From assembly GCA_029862935.1 (NCBI GenBank), contig JAOTWK010000153.1, positions 1-7,848 of the forward strand: a DNA stretch of 7,848 nt, written 5' to 3'. Below are positions 1-4,912 of the stretch, piece by piece. Made by a program: the position numbers and the translations under genes. Source of the stretch: Gemmatimonadota bacterium. Lineage in GTDB: Bacteria; Gemmatimonadota; Gemmatimonadetes; Gemmatimonadales; GWC2-71-9. Numbering within the stretch: position 1 is the first letter of the stretch; each line of letters opens with the position of its first letter. The notes beneath the pieces are model-generated. The model did not search any database, had not been told where the DNA came from, and saw only the letters and a program-made list of their open reading frames with translations.

Positions 1-115
1 AGCGAGGACTTCTGACCCTCCTAAACACCGCCACAAACCCACCACGTCGGACAGCGCCACACTTTCCACCGCTCATCCCGCGCACCCGCAGCGAAACACA
101 GTTGTAACGCGTAGC

Positions 116-149
116 GGCCTCGCGCCCAACATGTCATCACGTCGCCACA
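116..149 (+). repeat. 34-bp dispersed repeat, copy 1 (attC-like left end)
   Basis: This block matches 3496-3529 with one mismatch (t132 against c3512). It contains GCCCAAC (124-130) followed by ATGTCATCACGTCGCC. GCCCAAC fits the RYYYAAC box that opens integron attC sites. A complementary GTTGGGC occurs at 323-329, but the enclosed 206 bp is longer than a usual attC (about 57-141 bp), and the GC-rich right-end repeat found at the other copies is absent. It is best read as a solo left end or a disrupted site. Confidence 0.6.
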
Positions 150-268
150 GCCCTCGTAGAGATCGCGGGCGTCGTGGCTCAACAGATGATAGGTCTCGAG
201 CGCTCGGGCACGACGACGCCGGAACAAGAAATCGGAATCCAGGGAGTCGGGACCGAAGTGGAGCGCCG

Positions 269-403
269 GTGGTTCTGACATTCTACATTGCCGTCTCGCT
301 TTTGGTGCGCACGCAGCTTATTGTTGGGCCGCTACGGACCAGAGGAGCCACACGCTTGGACGCCATTCTAGACCGTCTCGCGACGGCCCTCTCCGACTAT
401 TGA
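269..403 (+). CDS. Possible small membrane protein or gene remnant (44 aa)
   Basis: A short open frame can start at GTG 269, preceded by GGAG at 260-263 with 5-nt spacing. It encodes a hydrophobic N-terminal stretch (VLTFYIAVSLLV) followed by a basic, amphipathic tail ending in LSDY. The frame is open further upstream to 131, but that part is Arg-rich and looks non-coding, so the GTG start is preferred. I recognise no family. It overlaps the second GCCCAAC/GTTGGGC pair (323-329) and could equally be the tail of a gene broken by rearrangement, or chance. An open frame on the opposite strand (21-281) partly overlaps and is no more convincing. Confidence 0.2.
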   Translation: MVLTFYIAVSLLVRTQLIVGPLRTRGATRLDAILDRLATALSDY

Positions 404-441
404 ACCAGGACATCCCCGCCGCCTTCGCCCCCGCTGCCTCT

Positions 442-463
442 CCTGCCCCATGAGGGGGGCAGG
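442..463. other. Perfect 8-bp GC hairpin upstream of the 520 gene
   Basis: CCTGCCCC (442-449) and GGGGCAGG (456-463) are exact inverted repeats around a 6-nt loop. The structure ends 56 bp before the start of the membrane-protein gene. It has no T-run on either side, so it is not a standard rho-independent terminator. It could be a leader hairpin or a weak terminator. Confidence 0.4.
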
Positions 464-519
464 GATGTTCACAGGCTCAGAACGCTGCCACTCGGCGGCG
501 TTGCATTGAGGAGACGTAC

Positions 520-1401
520 ATGAGTGAATCCACGCCACCGGATGGTCTGACTGCGGAGCAACAGGAGCAGGTCCAGCAGGCGCTAACGCAGGCGAAGACC
601 GCGTTCAAGGGTGTATCGCGTGCCGGAATCCTCGGTCTGCTCGTCCGTGGTATGTTCAAGCGGCTGTTCCGCCTGCCGCGATTCAGCAAGCGGAAGATCG
701 CTTTCTTTGGGATCGGGTTGGTCGTGCTGGCCTTGTCCGTTGCCACCTGCTCGGCGGGCGTCACCCTCACGAGTCTGACGGCCGAGTATGGCGAGCCCGT
801 GCCCGCCACGACCGAAGCGGCACGACGCTTCGCAGAGCGCACGGCAACGGCGATCCAGAACGCCCCGGCCGACCGCCGCTTTCGCATCTCTATCTCCGAG
901 ACCGAGGCCACCTCCGCGCTGAGCCTCGGTCTGCTGACGCCCGAACTCATGCAGGCCATGGAGGCCATGCCGCCCGAGGAAGTCCGGCAGGTCAATGACA
1001 TTGGAGAACTGCGGAGGGCGATCCGTGAGCGCCAGGAAGCCGCCCGCGAAGCCCGCACCCTTCGGCAGAAGATTGCTGGATTGTTCAATCCGCGGCTGCG
1101 GACCGGAGACGTGCAGGTGCGGTTTACCGGGCAAGGTCAAATCGTGGTCGCCGGCTATGTACAGGCATGGCGCTTTCAGCAGCCCGTTTTCGTCGTATTC
1201 GCACCCAGCGCTGCGTCTGGCAACTTGGAACTCGATTTCGTCAAGGGTCAGTTGGGACGCCTGCCTGCCCCCGCCCCGGCATTCGATCTACTGGGGCAGC
1301 TGGCCGCGTCGCTGATTCTCCAGGGAAGGGCTTACGTGGAGATCTCGCGCCTGCAGGTCGAGCAAGGAAGGCTCACCTTTGAGGCATCGGTCACGAAATA
1401 G
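520..1401 (+). CDS. Membrane-anchored protein of unknown function (293 aa)
   Basis: The ATG at 520 is preceded by GAGGAG (508-513) with 6-nt spacing. The protein has a cytoplasmic N-terminal region rich in Gln and Ala (residues 10-30), a basic segment (R43-K59) and one strong membrane helix (about 59-82, IAFFGIGLVVLALSVATC). An exported domain of about 210 residues follows. By the positive-inside rule the C-terminal domain faces the periplasm. That domain has a charged helical insert (about 160-186), then strand-like segments (VQVRFTGQGQIVVAGYVQAW, 198-217) and a C-terminal GRLTFEASV strand. The pattern of ISETEATS, a beta-rich body, a proline-rich 'GQLGRLPAPAPA' loop and a final strand recalls membrane-anchored hypothetical proteins with a lipid-binding-like fold (LmeA/DUF2993 style). 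That is a resemblance of layout only, and I do not assign a function. A small GCCGA/TCGGC hairpin (1407-1420) follows the stop but lacks a T-run. No gene is adjacent on either side. Confidence 0.85.
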   Translation: MSESTPPDGLTAEQQEQVQQALTQAKTAFKGVSRAGILGLLVRGMFKRLFRLPRFSKRKIAFFGIGLVVLALSVATCSAGVTLTSLTAEYGEPVPATTEAARRFAERTATAIQNAPADRRFRISISETEATSALSLGLLTPELMQAMEAMPPEEVRQVNDIGELRRAIRERQEAAREARTLRQKIAGLFNPRLRTGDVQVRFTGQGQIVVAGYVQAWRFQQPVFVVFAPSAASGNLELDFVKGQLGRLPAPAPAFDLLGQLAASLILQGRAYVEISRLQVEQGRLTFEASVTK

Positions 1402-1659
1402 CTGCCGCCGATCAGTCGGCCTCTGTGACCCGCTCCAGAATCCACCGCAGGCTCGCCGCCCGGCTCTTGCCACTAGCCGTGAGATCGTCCGGGCGTCCGG
1501 TCGTACTCAGATACGAGTGTGACCGGCGAAGCTGCGAGGCAGACTGCGGCAGCGAGCCGAGCGCATTCCATGGCTCAGCATCACTCAACGCAAAGGGAGG
1601 CGTTGGCGCGGTTGGTGGGAGAGCCACGGGAGGAGTCGCACACGAGGCGCACCCTCCCA

Positions 1660-1698
1660 CCCCGAGCGTCCCGCGGCGTTCGGGGCTTTCGGTTGTGC
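1660..1698 (+). repeat. GC-rich dispersed repeat, copy A
   Basis: CCCCGAGCG (1660-1668) pairs with CGTTCGGGG (1677-1685), 9 bp including one G-T wobble, around an 8-nt loop. It is followed by CTTTCG and GTTGTGC (1692-1698), which is a near match to the attC GTTRRRY box (position 5 is T). The next bases make GTTGTGCCAAC, a short palindrome. From 1671 the sequence is 25/28 identical to copy B. Confidence 0.7.
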
Positions 1699-1747
1699 CA
1701 ACTATAGCCGAGAGGATTCTCGACTCCGCGTCGGGAGATCAGACAGT

Positions 1748-1798
1748 TGCCGTTTGCGTTGCCGTTTCTCCCGGCAAAGTACGGCAACAGCAACGGCA
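1748..1798. repeat. 18-bp imperfect inverted repeat
   Basis: The arm at 1748-1765 (TGCCGTTTGCGTTGCCGT) matches the reverse complement of 1781-1798 with three internal mismatches, and the arms are separated by 15 bp. Each arm itself contains two copies of a GCCGT-like unit. There is no T-run. The role is unknown: it could be a structured recombination site, a transposon-type end pair or a hairpin RNA. Confidence 0.6.
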
Positions 1799-1880
1799 GA
1801 ATGTCGTGCCAACACTCGAAAGCCCGCGAAATTCCGACATTATGCCGTTATTCCTATAGTCCCTGAGCCGCATGGGGTTC

Positions 1881-1913
1881 AGGGGGTCGTGGGTTCAAAT
1901 CCCACCGTCCTCG
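1881..1913 (+). other. tRNA 3'-half remnant (T-arm and acceptor strand)
   Basis: A perfect T-arm is visible: GTGGG (1889-1893), the loop TTCAAAT (1894-1900) and CCCAC (1901-1905). Upstream is AGGGG GTC, resembling the 3' anticodon stem and variable loop. Downstream is an acceptor-like strand CGTCCTC plus G. No matching 5' half (a GAGGACG acceptor strand, D-arm or 7-nt anticodon loop) is found upstream, so this is not an intact tRNA gene. Arrangements like this are left when an integrated element carries or duplicates a tRNA 3' end. Confidence 0.4.
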
Positions 1914-1939
1914 CCCCTTCGCCGACGGCTCGGGGCATC

Positions 1940-1958
1940 GGATCAAATCCCACCGTCC
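1940..1958 (+). repeat. Partial duplicate of the tRNA 3'-end remnant
   Basis: Positions 1940-1958 match 1892-1910 over 19 bp with one mismatch, and 16 bp (TCAAATCCCACCGTCC) are identical. The copies are 48 bp apart in the same direction. The 5' strand of the T-stem is missing in this copy. The pair looks like a short attachment-site-type direct repeat built on a tRNA end. Confidence 0.55.
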
Positions 1959-2060
1959 CGATTCACTAACGGTCGATGTGACAAGGAGTTCGTCGCGTCG
2001 GCCGTTTGCCTATCCAACATGGGGTTCCCGTAAGGGTTCCAGTTTCTAGCCCTTCACCGC

Positions 2061-2089
2061 TCCGCGGCGTTCGGGGCTTTGGGTTGCAC
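2061..2089 (+). repeat. GC-rich dispersed repeat, copy B
   Basis: This copy shares TCCGCGGCGTTCGGGGCTTT with copy A and ends in GTTGCAC (2083-2089). The 5' arm CCCCGAGCG of the hairpin is lost here, so the stem cannot form. ATCCAAC at 2012-2018 fits the RYYYAAC consensus and would give a 78-bp attC-like unit, but its pairing with the right end is poor. Confidence 0.65.
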
Positions 2090-2287
2090 ACAATCCAAAC
2101 TGAACAGTTCCCGTCCTAGGACATCCGAGTGAATGGCTCTATCATAGCGTGCTGAAATTCAACTCTGCCGGTGGCCTTCGATGGCCCCGCCGCCAGAGCG
2201 ACGCCTCCTCTCCAGACGCCCACCGACGACGCGACCGACCCGACCACCGACGGGGGAAGTTGACGTGACTTCTCTCTGAGGTGTTGT

Positions 2288-2671
2288 ATGCGCTACCCAC
2301 TTACCTTCCTCGCGCTTGCCACCGCCGCCTGTGCCTTGACCGGCACACGCATGGAGAGCACGCCGTTGGGGATGGAGGAGGACGTGATCGTGCTCGTCGT
2401 CTCCAACGCGCATCACGCGCCGGTGCAGATCGATCTCATCCGCGACGGCACCCACACACGGCTCGGCACCGTTCCCTCGTACAGCTGCCGGGACTTCGAA
2501 CTCCCCCTACGGTTCTCCTACGGGCAGGTCAACGCCAAGCTGCGGGCCACCTCCATGACGCTCGGCGCGCCGTCGGTGCAGTACGCGGTGATGTTCCGGC
2601 CGAGACAGGCCCTCGAATTCAAGGTGGGGTTCGAGCTGCGGCGCTCGCGGATCACGACGCCGATGCGCTGA
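2288..2671 (+). CDS. Small predicted lipoprotein of unknown function (127 aa)
   Basis: ATG 2288 is chosen over other frames because GAGG (2278-2281) lies 6 nt upstream and the product starts with a short signal peptide (MRYPLTFLALATAAC) whose C15 sits after T-A-A, an acceptable though not ideal lipobox. The mature part is about 112 residues and beta-rich: VIVLVVSNAHHAPVQIDLI, then RDGTHTRLGTV, a second cysteine (C67), an FELP segment and a C-terminal VMFRPRQALEFKVGFEL. I associate this layout (a short N-terminal anchor, a strand with 'V-N', 'RDG..RLG.V' and 'F.LP') with small cell-envelope proteins of Gemmatimonadota. That is recall, not a search result. No function is known to me. It stands alone, is followed about 76 bp later by repeat copy C, and could be the cargo of a gene cassette. 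Confidence 0.75.
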   Translation: MRYPLTFLALATAACALTGTRMESTPLGMEEDVIVLVVSNAHHAPVQIDLIRDGTHTRLGTVPSYSCRDFELPLRFSYGQVNAKLRATSMTLGAPSVQYAVMFRPRQALEFKVGFELRRSRITTPMR

Positions 2672-2747
2672 CCGACAGCCCGCGAGAGCGCGAGGTGGAG
2701 TAAGCGGCGCTCGATCACTCGGGCGTCGAGATCCGTCAACCAGTGCT

Positions 2748-2783
2748 CCCCGAGCGTCACGCGGCGTTGGCTTTCGGTTGCGC
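2748..2783 (+). repeat. GC-rich dispersed repeat, copy C
   Basis: This copy carries CCCCGAGCGTCACGCGGCG (2748-2766), a 3-nt deletion within TTCGGGG, then CTTTCG and GTTGCGC (2777-2783). The 5' arm and loop match copies A and D, and the deletion breaks the 3' arm of the stem. No clear RYYYAAC partner is visible in the 100 bp upstream. Confidence 0.65.
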
Positions 2784-2863
2784 CTATTGGCGAGATCAAT
2801 GGGTACAGAGCGGTTCCTGCGTGAAGTGGGGATTACCGCGAAACTCACTCACCCGTCGATAGG

Positions 2864-3463
2864 ATGAACTCGTTGGGTCCAGGAAGTGGTGTCTCGTCAG
2901 CCACCGGCCCGATCGGGTGCGGCAATCGACGCCGCTGGGCGAGCTCCGAGGAGATCCCCTACTTTTACCTCGACTTCGACGACCTATCCGCCGATCTCAT
3001 GCGAGACTTGGATGCCGACTACTCGAAGGTGAGGGACGGGATTCGCGCTCGTGTTCCCGACCGCGCCTTCCCGCACATGCTGGACTACCTCGCCATGGAA
3101 CGGCTGTCCTACCAGAGCGAGAGCACCGATATCCGCGAGTCGTTCACCACTTCGAAGACCCTCGGGGCGATCAAGCCGCCCACCAAGCAGCTCAGTACTG
3201 GTGAATGGGTCATCGACACCGATCACCGGTTCTTCACCGACGACATCTCCTATGGCCTCTGTATCGCCAAATGGATGGCGCAGCAGATGGACCTCTCGGT
3301 TCCCACCATCGACGCGATCATCGACTGGGTGCAGGGCTTGCGCGGTGAGCAGTACCTCGCGAACGGCAAGCTTTTGATCGACAGCGAGAGCCTGAGCGGC
3401 GACCTGCGCTCGGGCATTCCTCCCGTCTACGGGATCGAGACGATCGAGGGCGTGGTCGACTGA
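2864..3463 (+). pseudogene. Opine dehydrogenase family, C-terminal fragment (199 aa)
   Basis: From about residue 29 to the end this looks like the catalytic C-terminal domain of NAD/NADP octopine/nopaline dehydrogenases (PF02317 type), which reductively couple an amino acid to a 2-oxo acid. Supporting segments are DYLAMERLSY (74-83), LGAIKPPT (100-107), HRFFTDDISYG (121-131) with R122 and D127 at the spacing of the octopine dehydrogenase active-site Arg/Asp pair, and a C-terminal helix around PTIDAIIDWVQ. The whole N-terminal Rossmann domain with its GxGxxG motif, and the catalytic His, are missing: full enzymes have about 360-400 residues. An in-frame stop lies at 2822-2824, and the first about 28 residues (MNSLGPGSGVSSATGPIG...) look unrelated. 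The remaining frame is intact with no internal stop, so truncation is recent or the fragment is still expressed. No good Shine-Dalgarno precedes ATG 2864. Repeat copies C and D bracket it closely. Confidence 0.7.
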
Positions 3464-3495
3464 GCCCGGTCAAGCGGGACAGCCACTCGGTCGCA

Positions 3496-3529
3496 GGCCT
3501 CGCGCCCAACACGTCATCACGTCGCCACA
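3496..3529 (+). repeat. 34-bp dispersed repeat, copy 2
   Basis: This block is identical to 116-149 except at one base. It includes GCCCAAC (3504-3510) and ACGTCATCACGTCGCC. It begins 33 bp after the stop of the opine dehydrogenase fragment and forms the left part of the attC-like unit 3504-3607. Confidence 0.75.
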
Positions 3530-3607
3530 AAACGGGCAGATGCGGTCCATCGCGGCACTTCGTTCGCGGCCCCGCGCGTCACGCGGCGCTCGGGGCTTTC
3601 GTTGGGC
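3504..3607 (+). repeat. Candidate integron attC site (104 bp)
   Basis: The unit opens with GCCCAAC (3504-3510) and closes with its exact complement GTTGGGC (3601-3607), matching RYYYAAC and GTTRRRY, and its length is within the known attC range. The left side (GCCCAACACGTCATCACGTCG) is broadly similar to the left end of class 1 cassette attC sites. The right side contains repeat copy D: CCCCGCGCG (3570-3578) pairs with CGCTCGGGG (3587-3595) with one mismatch. GTTGGGCCAAC (3601-3611) is a perfect palindrome. Against the assignment, I cannot find well-paired inner L boxes across the two halves: only CGCC pairs at equal 12-nt offsets. Confidence 0.45.
3570..3607 (+). repeat. GC-rich dispersed repeat, copy D
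   Basis: This is the right part of the attC-like unit. CCCCGCGCG/CGCTCGGGG form a 9-position stem with one mismatch around TCACGCGG, then CTTTC and GTTGGGC. The A-to-C change in the 5' arm is the only break relative to copy A, while the G-T wobble of copy A (1666/1679) is a G-C pair here (3576/3589). The stem has therefore changed in a pairing-preserving way at that position. Confidence 0.7.
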
Positions 3608-3644
3608 CAACAGCGGTGCACGTGTAGACGAAACGGTCACTGAC

Positions 3645-4733
3645 TCACGCAAACTCGGCCGAGCTCGCCTCGCGCACGGGACCGGCCCCCATGCGAAAGA
3701 GCCGCATCCCCTGGATCTCCAGGTTCGTGAGACCTACCTGCTTCGCGTAGTCCACAACCTCGTCGTACTCCGCCCGCGTGAGGCGCCTGGAGATATCGGG
3801 GTATTCAGACGCGCGGTACAACGGCGTGTATTGCGACATGATGTTCACGTACGTGTCCTTTGGCAGGTGCTCAGCGATCCAGCCGATCACTCCTTTGCTT
3901 CCGCTCACCCCATTCGGCATCACCAGGTGGCGGACCATCAGGCCTCGATACATGAGTCCGTTTGCGGCTGGCTTCGCGACACCAACCTGACGGTGCATCT
4001 CGAGCAAAGCTGCCTTCGTAACCTCCGGATAGGTCCGCGCCCCCGAGGAGTATTTCGACGCCATCGCGCCGTCCCAGTATTTGAAATCGGGAAGGTAGAT
4101 GTCCACGATGCCGTCGAGCCTCCGGAGAACCTCGGCACGCTCCCAACCACATGTGTTGTAGACCAACGGCAGCCGCAGCCCTCTCGCCGCGGCGAGATCG
4201 ACACCGAGCACAATGTGGGGTGCGTAGTGGGTCGGGGTCACGATGTTGATGTTGTGACACCCGAGCCGCTGGAGCTGCAGCATCATCCGGGCGAGTGTCT
4301 CGAGGCTCGTCGTGTTGCCTGCACCGCCTTGGCTGATCTCCCAGTTACAGCAGAAGACGCACCGCAGGTTGCAGTTGCTGAAGAAGACGGCGCCGGACCC
4401 GCCTCGCCCGACCAACGGCCGTTCCTCTCCGAAGTGCGGGTGATAGGAGGCGATGACCAACTGGGAATTGCCCCCACAGAACCCCTGCTCTCCATCCAGA
4501 CGCGCGGCTCCGCACTGCCGCGGGCAGATCTCGCACGCTCGCGTGAGTTCCCACAGTTCTTCTCCCCTTTGCTTGAGCTCCCCGGTGCGGTGCAACCGCA
4601 CGTACCCGGGCTCGAACCCTGGGTCGGTCCGCAGCTCTTGCCGGCATGCGCTGAGGAGGGATGGAGAGCTCAGGCTCGCCAGGGCCACCGATGAAATGGA
4701 CCCGACAAAGCGCCTTCTCGACTGCTGCTTCAT
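3645..4733 (-). CDS. PflX-type radical SAM protein with Tat lipoprotein signal
   Basis: This 362-residue protein resembles the PflX/COG1313 group of glycyl-radical-activase-like radical SAM enzymes. The [4Fe-4S] motif is CNLRCVFC (C121, C125, C128), which binds the cluster that cleaves S-adenosylmethionine. The family's N-terminal cysteine set is present as CEICPRQC...GEQGFCG (C67, C70, C74, C86). C-terminal family features are NIMSQYTP (297-304) and R-x-L-T-x-x-E-Y (317-323). The N-terminus is unusual: SRRRFVG (5-11) is a twin-arginine motif, followed by a moderately hydrophobic stretch and LSAC (27-30), a textbook lipobox. Together these predict a folded, cofactor-loaded lipoprotein exported by Tat. 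ATG 4733 is preferred over GTG 4736 because AGGAGG lies 4 nt before the ATG and only 1 nt before the GTG. The target is unknown. The gene is divergent from the permease at 4913 and convergent with the opine dehydrogenase fragment. Confidence 0.88.
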   Translation of the reverse strand: MKQQSRRRFVGSISSVALASLSSPSLLSACRQELRTDPGFEPGYVRLHRTGELKQRGEELWELTRACEICPRQCGAARLDGEQGFCGGNSQLVIASYHPHFGEERPLVGRGGSGAVFFSNCNLRCVFCCNWEISQGGAGNTTSLETLARMMLQLQRLGCHNINIVTPTHYAPHIVLGVDLAAARGLRLPLVYNTCGWERAEVLRRLDGIVDIYLPDFKYWDGAMASKYSSGARTYPEVTKAALLEMHRQVGVAKPAANGLMYRGLMVRHLVMPNGVSGSKGVIGWIAEHLPKDTYVNIMSQYTPLYRASEYPDISRRLTRAEYDEVVDYAKQVGLTNLEIQGMRLFRMGAGPVREASSAEFA

Positions 4734-4912
4734 CACGCCTCCTGCAACAGACTGGCGGGAGGATACGTTTTAAAGCTATACCGAACCTCGCTTCCAGCGA
4801 CAGTAGGGTGTCCTGCTCCGAGCCGCGAATCAACGATCGACTGTCGATACACGTATTCCTTGCAGCACGACGCAGGCGACCCTTGCTGCTGGTTTGTCAC
4901 CGAGGCGAATCG
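4734..4912. promoter_or_regulatory. Divergent intergenic region with a perfect palindrome
   Basis: This 179-bp gap must hold the promoters of both the radical SAM gene (-) and the permease/methyltransferase pair (+). It contains an AT-rich patch (about 4763-4777, CGTTTTAAAGCTATA) that is the best promoter candidate for the - strand. It also contains ATCGAC-T-GTCGAT (4836-4848), a perfect 13-bp dyad centred about 70 bp before the permease start, which could be an operator. I cannot place -35/-10 boxes with confidence. Confidence 0.4.

Larger units (their letters stand above)
1402..2287. other. Gene-poor stretch with repeats and tRNA-like debris
   Basis: I see no convincing protein gene in these 886 bp. 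Open frames here (for example 1425-1859 +) run through repeats and lack family signatures or good ribosome binding sites. The stretch holds two copies of the GC-rich dispersed repeat (1660-1698, 2061-2089), an 18-bp inverted repeat (1748-1798) and a tRNA 3'-half remnant with a partial duplicate (1881-1958). The part from 2090 to 2287 holds only the upstream region of the lipoprotein gene. Confidence 0.6.

Noticed and set aside
21..281. 86-codon - strand frame
   Set aside because: It runs through the 34-bp repeat and ends in a Trp/Cys-rich tail. There is no recognisable family or RBS. Its CGDVMTCWARG segment recurs on the - strand near 3500 only because the DNA repeat is shared.
477..1088. Overlapping - strand frames opposite the 520-1401 gene
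   Set aside because: The products are Arg/Ser-rich, with no ribosome binding site. The + strand gene has a good RBS, a membrane helix and normal composition.
1660..1698. Rho-independent terminator
   Set aside because: The stem is good but is followed by CTTTCGG rather than a T-run, and the element recurs as a family with conserved sequence beyond the stem.
1881..1913. Intact tRNA gene
   Set aside because: No 5' acceptor strand, D-arm or 7-nt anticodon loop can be paired with the T-arm.
2281..2703. Alternative + frame overlapping the lipoprotein gene
   Set aside because: The product is Arg/His-rich and lacks the signal peptide and beta-pattern. The 2288 frame has a better-spaced GAGG and lipobox.
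1..3611. CRISPR array
   Set aside because: The repeats are hundreds of bases apart with genes between them, not short regular spacers.
3540..4694. Long + strand open frame of 384 codons
   Set aside because: It is antisense to the radical SAM gene, whose cysteine motifs and signal are clear. The + product is His/Arg/Pro-rich with no family features.
4661..4912. N-terminal extension of the permease frame
   Set aside because: It overlaps the divergent radical SAM start, adds a non-family Arg-rich segment, and has no suitable RBS. ATG 4913 has GAGG at proper spacing.
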